From assembly GCA_963703045.1 (NCBI GenBank), contig OY969782.1, forward strand, positions 2,790,001-2,854,000: a stretch of 64,000 nucleotides of DNA. Direction: 5' to 3'. Of the stretch, positions 34,250-42,299 are shown in pieces; the first letter of the stretch is position 1, and each line of letters begins with the position of its first letter. Under the pieces are notes generated by a model. The model was given only the letters and a program-made list of their open reading frames with translations. It was not told the DNA's origin and made no database searches. Both the position numbers and the translations under genes were made by a program. The stretch is from Miltoncostaea sp963703045. Its GTDB lineage: Bacteria > Actinomycetota > Thermoleophilia > Miltoncostaeales > Miltoncostaeaceae.

Positions 34250-34651
34250 ATGGGCGACCCGCGGCCGAGCGAGCGCGCGAGCCTGCGCCGGGTGGCGGCG
34301 GCCGTCGTCGCCCGCGCCGACGCGACGGCCCTCGAGGTGGTGGCCGCCGAGGTCGCTGCCCTCATGGGGGCCGAGCAGGGGTTCGTGCTGCGCCTGCTGG
34401 GTGACGACCGCGTGGCGCCGGCCGCGGCCGTCGGGGTCGAGCCGTCGCCGGTCGGCACGGACGGCCTGGCCGGCGAGGCGATCCCCGACGGGGCGCGCCT
34501 GCTCGCGGTCGCCGACGCCTGGGAGCGGTTGACGGCCGGCGGCGCCGGTGCGACCTGGGGCGCGGTGACGGCCCTCGCCGACCGCGAGGGGCGCTGGTAC
34601 GCCCCCGCCGCCGTCGCGTGCCTCCACGCCGTCCGCCGCCCGGGGGCGGCT
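34250..34651 (+). pseudogene. GAF / HD-GYP signalling-protein remnant
   Basis: Between priA and the next gene an open stretch encodes two pieces of a larger protein. Residues about 12-62 look like the beginning of a GAF sensor domain (VVAAEVAALMGAEQGFVLRL, then a beta hairpin). Directly after come residues about 77-128 that match the last part of an HD-GYP phosphodiesterase domain (IPDGARLLAVADAWERLTAG, then a two-helix end with WYAPAAVACL). The middle of the GAF domain and the HD and GYP motifs are missing. The frame stays open into the next gene, but that gene has its own promoter-like box and ribosome binding site. It reads as an internally deleted gene. The small insert-free junction could also be a short functional protein. 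Confidence 0.35.
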
Positions 34652-34707
34652 GAGGGCCGCCGGGGCCGCCCGCGCGAGCGCGTGAGGGCTCCGGCGGGGC
34701 GGTTCGC

Positions 34708-34713
34708 TACGCT
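34708..34713 (+). promoter_or_regulatory. -10 box upstream of the unknown gene at 34751
   Basis: TACGCT, 37 bases before the ATG; the predicted leader carries the AGGAG ribosome binding site at 34737-34741. Confidence 0.4.
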
Positions 34714-34750
34714 TGCGAGCGGTCCGTCACTCGCCAAGGAGCGCTCGTCC

Positions 34751-35611
34751 ATGCCGGTTCCCCGCCTTTTCGAGGCGTCCAGCGACCCACGTGAGCAGTG
34801 GGTCCACGTCCTCGCAACGCTCCTGGGCCTCGGCGGCCCTGAGACGCGGACGGCACTGGTCGAGGAGATCTCGGGCGAGTCGCTGCCGGAGGCGGACGCC
34901 CTGCTGGTGCGCGAGCAGCGCCCGATGACGGACGATCTGCTCGGTGACATCGTCGTGCGCGGCGCCGGCTGGACGTTCGCGGTGCAGGCCAGCCTCGCCT
35001 TCGACGCCGACGAGGAGGAGCGGCTGCGGGCGACGCACGCCGCCCTCGGCGAGAGCTACGACAAGGTGATCGTCGTCGCGGTGACGCCCGACCGCAAGCC
35101 GCCCGCCGCCGTCGAGCGCGCCTCGGCGGACGGCATGAACATCCGCCACCGCAGCTGGCTGCGGGTGCGCGACTGGGTGCAGGAGCGTCCCGAGCGCGGG
35201 CGCGCCCAGGGCACCGATCTGCTGCTGCTGCGCGAGGCCGACTACTTCTTCACCCCGCGGGTCGCCGAGCTCTACCGTCTGGAGGGCCTCATGCCGCTGG
35301 TGGACCAGGCCCTGCGGCCGAGCCTCGCGGGCATGTTCTTCGACCTGAACGAGCTCGCCCCGGCTCCGCTGATCCGCAACGAGGCCGGCGCCGCCCGCGT
35401 GGCCTTCCCGCGCACGGGCGACACCCAGGTCGAGATCGCCGTCGGCAGCGGCGGCCTCGCCCTGACGCTCGCGAGCGCCGAGGCGGGCCCGGGGTACGCC
35501 GCCGACGGCGACGGGCGCCATCGCCTCGCGGTGAACGACGCCGGCGACTACCTCGCCGCCCGCGCATGGACCCAGTCCACGGCCCGGGCGCTGCTGCCGG
35601 CGCGGAGATGA
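34751..35611 (+). CDS. hypothetical protein, operon partner of a protein kinase
   Basis: An unrecognised 286-residue soluble protein. The first half holds LVEEISGE...ALLVREQRPMTDDLL and a strand-helix-strand run, WTFAVQASLAFDADEEERLR then YDKVIVVAVTPDRKP, which recalls the core of PD-(D/E)xK nuclease-like folds (a charged strand, helix, then a hydrophobic strand), but no certain active site can be named. The second half has LRVRDWVQERPERGRA, an aromatic YFFTPRVAELYRLEGL and a beta-rich end. ATG 34751 is chosen for the AGGAG 9 bases upstream and the TACGCT box, although the frame is open back to 34250. The stop overlaps the kinase start (ATGA), so the two proteins are made together and may act together. 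Confidence 0.6.
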   Translation: MPVPRLFEASSDPREQWVHVLATLLGLGGPETRTALVEEISGESLPEADALLVREQRPMTDDLLGDIVVRGAGWTFAVQASLAFDADEEERLRATHAALGESYDKVIVVAVTPDRKPPAAVERASADGMNIRHRSWLRVRDWVQERPERGRAQGTDLLLLREADYFFTPRVAELYRLEGLMPLVDQALRPSLAGMFFDLNELAPAPLIRNEAGAARVAFPRTGDTQVEIAVGSGGLALTLASAEAGPGYAADGDGRHRLAVNDAGDYLAARAWTQSTARALLPARR

Positions 35612-37035
35612 CCGCCGTCGCCCAGGAGCGGCTGGTCGGCTCCTGGCTGCTCGAGGAGCGGATCGGGGGAGGGGGCCAGGCCGCGGTGTACCGCGCGCGG
35701 CACGCGGTCCTCCTCCGGCCGGCCGCCCTCAAGCTCGTGCACCCCGCCGTCTGGGCGGACCCCGCGTTCCGCGTCCGCTTCCGGCGCGAGTGCGACGCCC
35801 TCGCCGCCCTCGACCACCCCGGCATCGTGCCGATCATCGACGCCGGCGAGCACGACGGCCGCGGCTACCTGGTGATGGCGCTCGCCCGCGGCGGCAGCCT
35901 CGCCGCGCGCCTCGCGGCGGGGCCGATGGCGCCGGCCGAGGCCGCCCGGCTCGTGGCGTCGATCGCGTCGGCTCTCGACGCCGCCCACCGCGCCGGCGTG
36001 CTGCACCGCGACGTGACGCCGGGCAACGTGCTGCTCGACCCCGCCGGCCCCTGGCTCGCCGACTTCGGCATCGCGGTGCGCTCCGACGCCACGGCGCTGA
36101 CCGACGCGGGCGCGCTGATCGGCACCGCCGGCTACCTGGCGCCCGAGCTCATCGCCGGCGCGCGCGCCACGCCCGCCTCCGATCGCTACGCCCTCGCGGC
36201 GACCGCCTTCCGGGCCCTCACGGGCGAGGCGCCGTTCCGGGCCGACGGGCGCGCCGGCCTGCTCCACGCACATGCGCACCGCGTGCCCCGCCGGGCGTCG
36301 GAGGTGCGCCCCGGGCTGCCCCCCGCGCTCGACGCGGCGCTCGCGGACGGGCTCGCGATCGACCCGGCCCACCGGCCCGCCAGCGGCGCCGCGCTGGCCG
36401 AGGCCATCGAGGCCGCGCTCGGCGGCACCGGCGCGCCCACCCGCGCGCTCGTCCGCCGCCGGCCGGCGGCGGCCCGCCGGAGGCGTCGCCGGGCCCTGGT
36501 CGTGCCGGCGCTCGTCCTGGCCGGCGTCATCGCCGCCGGGGGCGCCGCGTCGGCCCTCACGTGGGGTCTCGGGTCGGACCCGCCTCCGCCGGCCCCGCCC
36601 GCGGCCAACCCGCGCGTGACCCTCCCCGAGACCGTCCCCGGCCCTGACGGCCTGGGCGTACGGGCCGCGCCGGCCGCCGCCGAGGACCTGCCGGGCGCCG
36701 TCGCCGTGCCGGGCGCGGTGGCCGCCGACGTGGGGGCGGTGCGGGTGACCGCCGTGCCCGGCGGCTGGGCCGCCCTCGCGCCCCTCTCCGCGCGCCTCGA
36801 GGCCGACGACTACGTGCTCGAGCCGCTCACGTCGGGGGGGACGCCGATCGGGGTGGTGGCGCGCCGTCACACGATCATCGACGTCCTCGGCCAGTCGGAG
36901 CGCTGGGCGCTGCTCGTGCTGTCGGAGTCGTCGGGCGAGCGCGCGGTGCTCGTGCGGGGGGTCTTCGAGGAGCCGATGGAGTACGCGGGGGCGCTCGCCC
37001 GGGCCCGCGGATCCCAGGTGCGTCCGGGGGGCTGA
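35608..37035 (+). CDS. transmembrane serine/threonine protein kinase
   Basis: A 475-residue receptor-like kinase of the PknB group. The N-terminal kinase domain has the Gly-rich loop GGGGQAAVYRA (20-30), Lys42 (AALKL), Glu61, the catalytic loop HRDVTPGN (133-140) with Asp135 and Asn140, ADFGIA with Asp152, and YLAPE. The catalytic loop has Thr137 where nearly all Ser/Thr kinases have Lys (HRDxKPxN); this Lys contacts the ATP gamma-phosphate, so activity may be altered. An Arg-rich patch (282-295) precedes one membrane helix (about 297-319), a Pro-rich stretch and a roughly 140-residue extracellular domain, not PASTA repeats. The start overlaps the upstream gene. Confidence 0.9.
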   Translation: MTAVAQERLVGSWLLEERIGGGGQAAVYRARHAVLLRPAALKLVHPAVWADPAFRVRFRRECDALAALDHPGIVPIIDAGEHDGRGYLVMALARGGSLAARLAAGPMAPAEAARLVASIASALDAAHRAGVLHRDVTPGNVLLDPAGPWLADFGIAVRSDATALTDAGALIGTAGYLAPELIAGARATPASDRYALAATAFRALTGEAPFRADGRAGLLHAHAHRVPRRASEVRPGLPPALDAALADGLAIDPAHRPASGAALAEAIEAALGGTGAPTRALVRRRPAAARRRRRRALVVPALVLAGVIAAGGAASALTWGLGSDPPPPAPPAANPRVTLPETVPGPDGLGVRAAPAAAEDLPGAVAVPGAVAADVGAVRVTAVPGGWAALAPLSARLEADDYVLEPLTSGGTPIGVVARRHTIIDVLGQSERWALLVLSESSGERAVLVRGVFEEPMEYAGALARARGSQVRPGG

Positions 37036-37062
37036 GCCCGGAGAGGGGGCGCGGGCGCTTGC

Positions 37063-37068
37063 TAGAGT
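37063..37068 (+). promoter_or_regulatory. -10 box of the def-rib operon
   Basis: TAGAGT, 7 bases before the def ATG. It appears to drive the whole coupled run from def to ribH as a leaderless message. The same hexamer is found before ffh. Confidence 0.5.
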
Positions 37069-37075
37069 CGGGCGG

Positions 37076-37615
37076 ATGTCATCCCGTGCCCTCGACGACC
37101 CCGCCCTCGAGCGGCGACGCCTGGCGGCGCTCGGTCAGATCCGTCAGATCGGGGACCCCGTGCTGCGGGCTCCGGCGCTGACGATCACCGAGTTCGACGA
37201 GGCCCTCGAGGACGACGCCCACCGCATGATCGCGATCATGCAGGACGCCCGCGGCGTCGGGCTCGCCGCGCCCCAGATCGGCTCGCTGCGCCGGCTGATC
37301 GTGGTCATGACCGGCGAGGACGCCCCCCCGGCCGTGCTCTGCAATCCCGAGATCACGTGGCGCTCGGATGAGGAGGAGGGCGACTACGAGGGCTGCCTCT
37401 CGATCGGGGAGATCAGCGTGGAGGTGCTCCGCGCCTCCGCGATCCGGGTGCGCGCGCAGGACATGCGCGGAGAGGTGGTCGAGCTCGAGGCCGAGGGTTT
37501 CGGGGCGCGCGTGATCCAGCACGAGCTCGATCACCTCGACGGTGTGCTGATCCTCGACCGCACGGCGCCCGAGCAGCGCCGGGAGGCGCTGAAGGCGCTG
37601 CGCGACGGGAGCTGA
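37076..37615 (+). CDS. def: peptide deformylase
   Basis: Removes the formyl group from nascent proteins using a metal ion. The 179-residue enzyme has all three motifs: GVGLAAPQIG (motif 1), EGCLSI (motif 2, with the metal-binding Cys) and QHELDHLDGVL (motif 3, HExxH metal site). The N-terminus extends some 25 residues before the conserved QIGDPVLR block. It is the first gene of a dense operon and stands 7 bases from fmt, which makes the formyl-Met-tRNA whose product Def processes. Confidence 0.95.
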   Translation: MSSRALDDPALERRRLAALGQIRQIGDPVLRAPALTITEFDEALEDDAHRMIAIMQDARGVGLAAPQIGSLRRLIVVMTGEDAPPAVLCNPEITWRSDEEEGDYEGCLSIGEISVEVLRASAIRVRAQDMRGEVVELEAEGFGARVIQHELDHLDGVLILDRTAPEQRREALKALRDGS

Positions 37616-37622
37616 CCGGCCG

Positions 37623-38534
37623 GTGCGCGTCGCCTTCGCCGGGAGCCCCGAGGCGGCGGTCGGGCCGCTGCGGGCCCTGGCCGCCTCCCCGCACGAGGTC
37701 GCCGTGGTCGTCTCGCAGCCCGATCGCCCGCGCGGGCGCCGCGGCGCGCCGACGCCCACCCCCGTCGCGGCGGCGGCGATCGAGCTCGGTATCCCCCTGC
37801 TGCGGCCGCGGACGATCAACGACCCCGAAGTGCTGGAGCAGATTCGCGCGACCGGCGTCGAGGCGCTCGCCGTCGTGGCGTTCGGGCAGATACTGCGCGA
37901 CGCCGTGCTCGACAGCTGGCCGTGCGTGAACGTCCACTTCTCGCTGCTGCCCGCCTACCGCGGGGCGGCGCCGGTCGAGCGCGCCATCATGGACGGCGTC
38001 GCCGAGACCGGCGTGACGATCATGCGCATGGACGCGGGGCTCGACACCGGCCCGATGCTCGCCACCGAGCGCACGGCCGTCGGGCCCGACGACGACGCGG
38101 GGGCGCTCGTGGGCCGGCTGTCGGACATGGGCGGGCCGCTGCTCGTGCGCGTGCTCGCCGACATCGGCGCCGGCCGCGCGGTCGAGACGGTGCAGCCCGA
38201 GGAGGGCGTCTCGATCGCCCCCAAGATCACCGCCGACGACCGGCCGCTCGACCTCGCCCGCCCGGCGCCCGAGCTGGGGCGTCGCGTGCGTGCCCTCTCG
38301 CCCCACATCGGCGCCACCTGCGCCATCGACGGCGAGCCGTTCAAGGTGTGGCGCGCCGTCGCCCTGGACGAGACCGCGCCGCCGGGCCTGTCGTCGCGCG
38401 ACGGACGGCTGCTCGCCGGGTGCGCGGAGGGGTCGCTCGAGATACTCGAGCTGCAGCCGCCCGGCAAGGGGCGGATGGACGCGGGCAGCTTCCTGCGCGG
38501 ATGGCGGGGGTCTCTCGAGTGGACGACGGCGTGA
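37623..38534 (+). CDS. fmt: methionyl-tRNA formyltransferase
   Basis: Formylates initiator Met-tRNA with 10-formyl-tetrahydrofolate. The 303-residue protein shows the N-terminal Rossmann-like fold (RVAFAGSPEAAVGPLRAL), QPDRPRGRRG, the catalytic block NVHFSLLPAYRGAAPVERAI, GVTIMRMDAGLDTGPML, and the C-terminal OB-type domain ending WRGSLEW. GTG 37623 gives the standard N-terminus. The stop overlaps the rsmB start by four bases, continuing the def-fmt-rsmB order common in bacteria. Confidence 0.95.
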   Translation: MRVAFAGSPEAAVGPLRALAASPHEVAVVVSQPDRPRGRRGAPTPTPVAAAAIELGIPLLRPRTINDPEVLEQIRATGVEALAVVAFGQILRDAVLDSWPCVNVHFSLLPAYRGAAPVERAIMDGVAETGVTIMRMDAGLDTGPMLATERTAVGPDDDAGALVGRLSDMGGPLLVRVLADIGAGRAVETVQPEEGVSIAPKITADDRPLDLARPAPELGRRVRALSPHIGATCAIDGEPFKVWRAVALDETAPPGLSSRDGRLLAGCAEGSLEILELQPPGKGRMDAGSFLRGWRGSLEWTTA

Positions 38535-39875
38535 GCACGGCGACCGATGCCCGCGAGGGCGGGGTCGCGCGCGAGCGCGGCGTCGCGCTCAAGGTGCTGC
38601 GCCGGGTCGACGACGGGGCCTACGCCGACCGCGCGCTGACCGCCGAGGCGCGGCGCGCCGAGCTCGACCCGCGCTCGCGCGGCCAGGCGATGCGGCTCGC
38701 GTACGGCGCGGTGCAGCGCCGCCGGACGCTCGACTGGCTGATCGACGGCGCGCTCGACCGTCCCGCCGCCCTCGAGCCCGCCGTGCGCGACATCCTGCGC
38801 CTCGGCGCCTACGAGCTGGTCTTCTCGGACGGGGTCCCCGACCACGCGGCGGTTGACCAGGCCGTGCGGCAGGCCCGCGGCCTGCGCGGCGCGAAGGCGC
38901 GCTCGTCGGCCCGGGCGGGCATCGTGAACGCGGTCATGCGCCGCCTGGCGGGCGACGCGTCGGCGCGCCTCGCGGAGCTCGGCGAGCAGGGCGCCGCGAG
39001 CGCGGCCCTGCTGCCACTCCATGCCCGACTGGATCGCGGCGAAGCTGGTCGAGTCGCTCGGCGAGGAGGACGCGGTCGGCGTGATGCGCGCGGCCGGCGA
39101 GCCCGCCGAGTCGGCGCTGCGCTGGAACCCCCTGCGCGGTCCGCGGGCGACCCTCGAGGCGGCCCTGCCCGAGGGGTGGCGCCGCGACCCGCTCGTGCCC
39201 GAGGCCTACGTCCTGCCCGGCGCGTTCGCGCTCGAGGACTCCGAGGTGTGGGCGCGCGGCCGGGCGATGGGGCAGAGCCGGGCCTCGCAGCTGGTGTCGC
39301 ACGTCGTGGCACCGCGCGCGGGCGAGCGCATCCTCGACCTCTGCGCGGCGCCGGGTGCCAAGACGAGCCACCTCGCGGCGCTGGCCGGCGGCGGCGCCCG
39401 CATCACGGCCGTCGAGCTGCGCCCCGCGCGCGCCCAGGCGCTGCGCGCCCTCGTGCACCGCATGGGGGCCGTGGCCGACGTGGTCGAGGGGGATGCCCTC
39501 GAGGTCCCGCTGGAGGGGGGCTACGACGCCGTCCTGGTCGACCCGCCGTGCACCGGACTCGGCGTGCTCTCGGCACGTCCGGACGCGCGCTGGCGCCGTC
39601 GCGAGGAGGCCCTCGAGCCGCTCACGCGGTTGCAGTCCGCCCTGCTCTCGCGGGCGCTCGAGCTGACGCGTCCCGGCGGCCGGGTGGTCTACTCGACCTG
39701 CACGCTCATCGCGGCCGAGAACGAGGACGTCGTGCGCGCGGCGGGCGCCCCGCTCGACGACCTCGGCGCGCAGTTCCCCGAGCTCGCGCACCCTCGGCTC
39801 GACGGCGCGCTGCTGACGCTGCCCCACCGCCACGGCACCGACGGGTTCTTCGTCGCCCGGCTGCGCCGGCCGTGA
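38531..39875 (+). CDS. rsmB: 16S rRNA m5C967 methyltransferase RsmB (one-base frameshift)
   Basis: RsmB methylates C967 of 16S rRNA. The N-terminal NusB-like RNA-binding domain spans about residues 15-160 (ALKVLRRVDDGAYADRAL, RDILRLGAYELVF, NAVMRRLAG). The SAM-dependent domain has LDLCAAPGAKTSHLA, the catalytic VDPPCTGLGVL and YSTCTLIAAENEDVV cysteine loops. The two parts are in different frames. Removing T39012 restores AALRHSMPDWI, the exact family junction, and a 447-residue protein. The wrong frame stays open through the rest of the gene and into rpe. Most likely an intact gene with an inserted base. GTG 38531 overlaps the fmt stop; the TGA overlaps the rpe start. Confidence 0.9.
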
Positions 39876-40546
39876 GCCTGGCGCTCCCACGCGATCCGGT
39901 GGTGCTGCCGTCGGTGATGTCGGCCGACATGCTCGCGCTCGGGGCCCAGGTGTCGGCCCTCGCCGCAGCCGGGGCGCGCGCCTTCCACGTCGACGTGATG
40001 GACGGCGCGTTCGTCCCCAACCTGACCGTCGGGCCCGACTGGACCCGGGCGCTCGCGGGCGCCGCCCACGCGCACGACGCCCTCGTCGACGTGCACCTCA
40101 TGGTGGCGCGGCCCGCCGAGATGATCCCGCTCTTCGCCCCCCACGCCGACGCGATCACGGTCCACGTCGAGGCCGATCCGCACCCGCACCGCCTGCTCGG
40201 ATCGATCCGGGACGCGGGCTGCCACGCGGGGCTCGCGCTCAACCCGGGCACGCCGGTGGAGCACGTCGCGGAGCTCGCCGACGAGCTCGACTACGTCAAC
40301 GTGCTGGCGGTCGACCCGGGCTTCGCGGGCCAGTCCTTCATCGCGTCGACGCCCCGTCGCATCGCCCGCCTGCGCGAGCTGCTGCCGGAGCGGGTCGTGA
40401 TCGAGGTGGACGGCGGCATCGGCACGGCGACGCTGCCGGGGGCCCGGGCGGCGGGCGCCACGATGCTCGTGTCGGCCTCGTCGGTCTTCGGGGCCCCCGA
40501 CCCGCTCGCCGCGTTCCGCGCCCTCCGGGAGCTGGCCGCGGCGTGA
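39872..40546 (+). CDS. rpe: ribulose-phosphate 3-epimerase
   Basis: A TIM-barrel enzyme of 224 residues interconverting ribulose 5-phosphate and xylulose 5-phosphate. Diagnostic blocks are LPSVMSADMLALG, FHVDVMDGAFVPNLTVG with the metal-binding His and Asp, DVHLMVARPAEMI, ALNPGTPVEHV, NVLAVDPGFAGQSFI and IEVDGGIG. GTG 39872 overlaps the rsmB stop, and the stop overlaps the ribD start. It supplies the ribulose 5-phosphate pool used by RibBA downstream, a sensible metabolic link. Confidence 0.95.
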   Translation: MSLALPRDPVVLPSVMSADMLALGAQVSALAAAGARAFHVDVMDGAFVPNLTVGPDWTRALAGAAHAHDALVDVHLMVARPAEMIPLFAPHADAITVHVEADPHPHRLLGSIRDAGCHAGLALNPGTPVEHVAELADELDYVNVLAVDPGFAGQSFIASTPRRIARLRELLPERVVIEVDGGIGTATLPGARAAGATMLVSASSVFGAPDPLAAFRALRELAAA

Positions 40547-41685
40547 CCACCGCGGCTGCGCCGGTCACCGTGCTGGAGCGCGCCGCGCTCGGGCGGGCGC
40601 GCGAGCTCGCGGTGCGGGGCCGGGGGCGGGTGAGCCCCAACCCCCTCGTCGGCGCGGTGGTGCTGCGCGACGGGACGACGGTCGCCGAGGGGTGGCACGA
40701 GGGGCCGGGGCTGCCCCACGCCGAGGCGATGGCCCTGGCGACGGCCGGCGACGAGGCCCGGGGGTCGACCGTCGTGTGCACCCTCGAGCCGTGCTCGCAC
40801 CACGGCCGCACCCCGCCCTGCGCCGACGCCCTCGTCGCGGCCGGCGTCGCGCGGGTGGTGGTGGGCCTGCCCGACCCGCTCGAGCGCGGGCGCGCCGGGG
40901 GCCGTGCCGTGCTCGAGGCCGCGGGCGTCGAGGTGGTCGTCGCCGAGGGCGACGAGCGCCGGGCGTGCGCCGAGCTGGTGTCGGCGTTCCTCACGGCCGC
41001 CCTCACCGGCCGGCCCGAGGTGACGCTGAAGCTGGCCACGAGCCTCGACGGCCGCATCGCGACCGCGTCCGGCGAGAGCCGGTGGATCTCGGGCCCCGCC
41101 TCGCGCGCGCTCGTGCACCGCTGGCGGGCCGACTCGGACGCCGTGGCCGTCGGTCTCGGCACCGCGCTCGCCGACGATCCCCGGCTGACCGCCCGCGACG
41201 TGGAGGGCCCGGTGCGCCAGCCCGCCCGGGTGGTGTTCGACTCGTCGGCCCGTCTGCCGACCGGGTCGGCCCTGGTGCGCGACGCCCACGCCGCCCCGGT
41301 CATCGTGCTGGCCGGCGCGGACGCCCCCGCCGACCGGGTCGCGGCGCTCCGCGCCCACGGCGTCGAGGTCGAGCTGCTCGACGGACCCGCGCCCGAACGC
41401 ATCGCGGCCGGGCTGGACGCCCTGGGCGCCCGCGGCCTCCAGTCGATGCTGGTCGAGGGCGGCGCCGTGCTGGCCGGGGCGCTCGTCGCCGCGGGCGCCG
41501 TCGACCGCGTGGCGTGGTTCCTGGCGCCGATGCTGATCGGGGGGGACGGCGCGCCCACGGCACTGGCCGGCGAGGGCGTGCGGGCGCTGGCCGACGCGCC
41601 GCGGCTCGTGGACGCGAGCTCGGGACGGGTGGGCGACGACGTGCTGGTCACCGGGCGGCTGCGCCCCGTGCCGGGGGTCGGCTGA
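40543..41685 (+). CDS. ribD: bifunctional riboflavin deaminase/reductase RibD
   Basis: RibD deaminates the pyrimidine product of GTP cyclohydrolase II and reduces its ribose side chain. In the 380-residue protein residues 1-145 are the zinc deaminase (VSPNPLVGAVVL, the HAE motif in LPHAEAMAL, and the zinc cysteines in TLEPCSHHGRTPPCADAL). Residues 150-380 are the NADPH reductase (LKLATSLDGRIATASGESRWIS, ADSDAVAVGLGTALADDPRLT, SMLVEGGAVLAGAL). GTG 40543 overlaps the rpe stop; the stop overlaps the ribE start by one base. No FMN riboswitch lies upstream because the gene is coupled to rpe. Confidence 0.96.
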   Translation: MTTAAAPVTVLERAALGRARELAVRGRGRVSPNPLVGAVVLRDGTTVAEGWHEGPGLPHAEAMALATAGDEARGSTVVCTLEPCSHHGRTPPCADALVAAGVARVVVGLPDPLERGRAGGRAVLEAAGVEVVVAEGDERRACAELVSAFLTAALTGRPEVTLKLATSLDGRIATASGESRWISGPASRALVHRWRADSDAVAVGLGTALADDPRLTARDVEGPVRQPARVVFDSSARLPTGSALVRDAHAAPVIVLAGADAPADRVAALRAHGVEVELLDGPAPERIAAGLDALGARGLQSMLVEGGAVLAGALVAAGAVDRVAWFLAPMLIGGDGAPTALAGEGVRALADAPRLVDASSGRVGDDVLVTGRLRPVPGVG

Positions 41686-42299
41686 TGTTCACGGGCCTCG
41701 TGGAGGAGGGTGGCGTCGTCGAGCGCGTGGTCCCGGCCGCCGAGGGGGCGCGGCTGGTCATCGGCGCGCGGGTCGTGCTCGAGGGCCTCGCCATCGGCGA
41801 CTCGGTCGCCGTCAACGGCGCCTGCCTCACCGCGGTCGAGATCTCCGCCTCCTCGTTCGCCGTTGACGCGGTGGCCGAGACCCTGAGGCGCACCTCGCTC
41901 GGGGGCGCCGAGCCCGGCGACCGTGTCAACCTGGAACGGCCGATGCGCCTGGGCGACCGTCTCGACGGCCACCTCGTGCAGGGGCACGTGGACGGGGTCG
42001 GCGCCGTGCGCGCCGCGCGCCCGGAGGGCGGCAGCACGATCCTCGAGATCGCCGCGCCCGCCGACCTGCTGCGCTACGTCGTCGAGAAGGGGAGCATCAC
42101 GGTGGACGGTGTCAGCCTGACGGTGGCCGCGCGTCTCGCGGACGCCTTCACGGTGGCGCTCATACCGCACACGATGTCCGTCACCACGCTGGGACCGCAG
42201 GCCGTCGGCCGTCCGGTGAACCTCGAGGTGGATGTGCTGGCAAAATACGTCGAGGCGCTGGCGGCGCCGTACGCCCGGCCGGGAGGAGACATCCGATGA
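41685..42299 (+). CDS. ribE: riboflavin synthase alpha subunit
   Basis: Dismutates two 6,7-dimethyl-8-ribityllumazine molecules to riboflavin. The 204-residue product starts with the diagnostic MFTGLVEEGGVVERV and shows the internal repeat of two lumazine-binding domains: the first with SVAVNGACLTAVEI and FAVDAVAETLRRTSLG, the second with GHLVQGHVDGVG, SITVDGVSLTVA and IPHTMSVTTLG. The start and stop overlap its neighbours. It uses the product of RibH, encoded two genes later. Confidence 0.96.
   Translation: MFTGLVEEGGVVERVVPAAEGARLVIGARVVLEGLAIGDSVAVNGACLTAVEISASSFAVDAVAETLRRTSLGGAEPGDRVNLERPMRLGDRLDGHLVQGHVDGVGAVRAARPEGGSTILEIAAPADLLRYVVEKGSITVDGVSLTVAARLADAFTVALIPHTMSVTTLGPQAVGRPVNLEVDVLAKYVEALAAPYARPGGDIR

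Noticed and set aside
40500..40543. FMN riboswitch upstream of ribD
   Set aside because: ribD starts inside the rpe stop codon; there is no leader to hold one.
37922..40546. A long protein joining RsmB N-terminus to ribulose-phosphate epimerase
   Set aside because: It is caused by the inserted base near 39012; the RsmB catalytic domain is in another frame and rpe has its own overlapping start.
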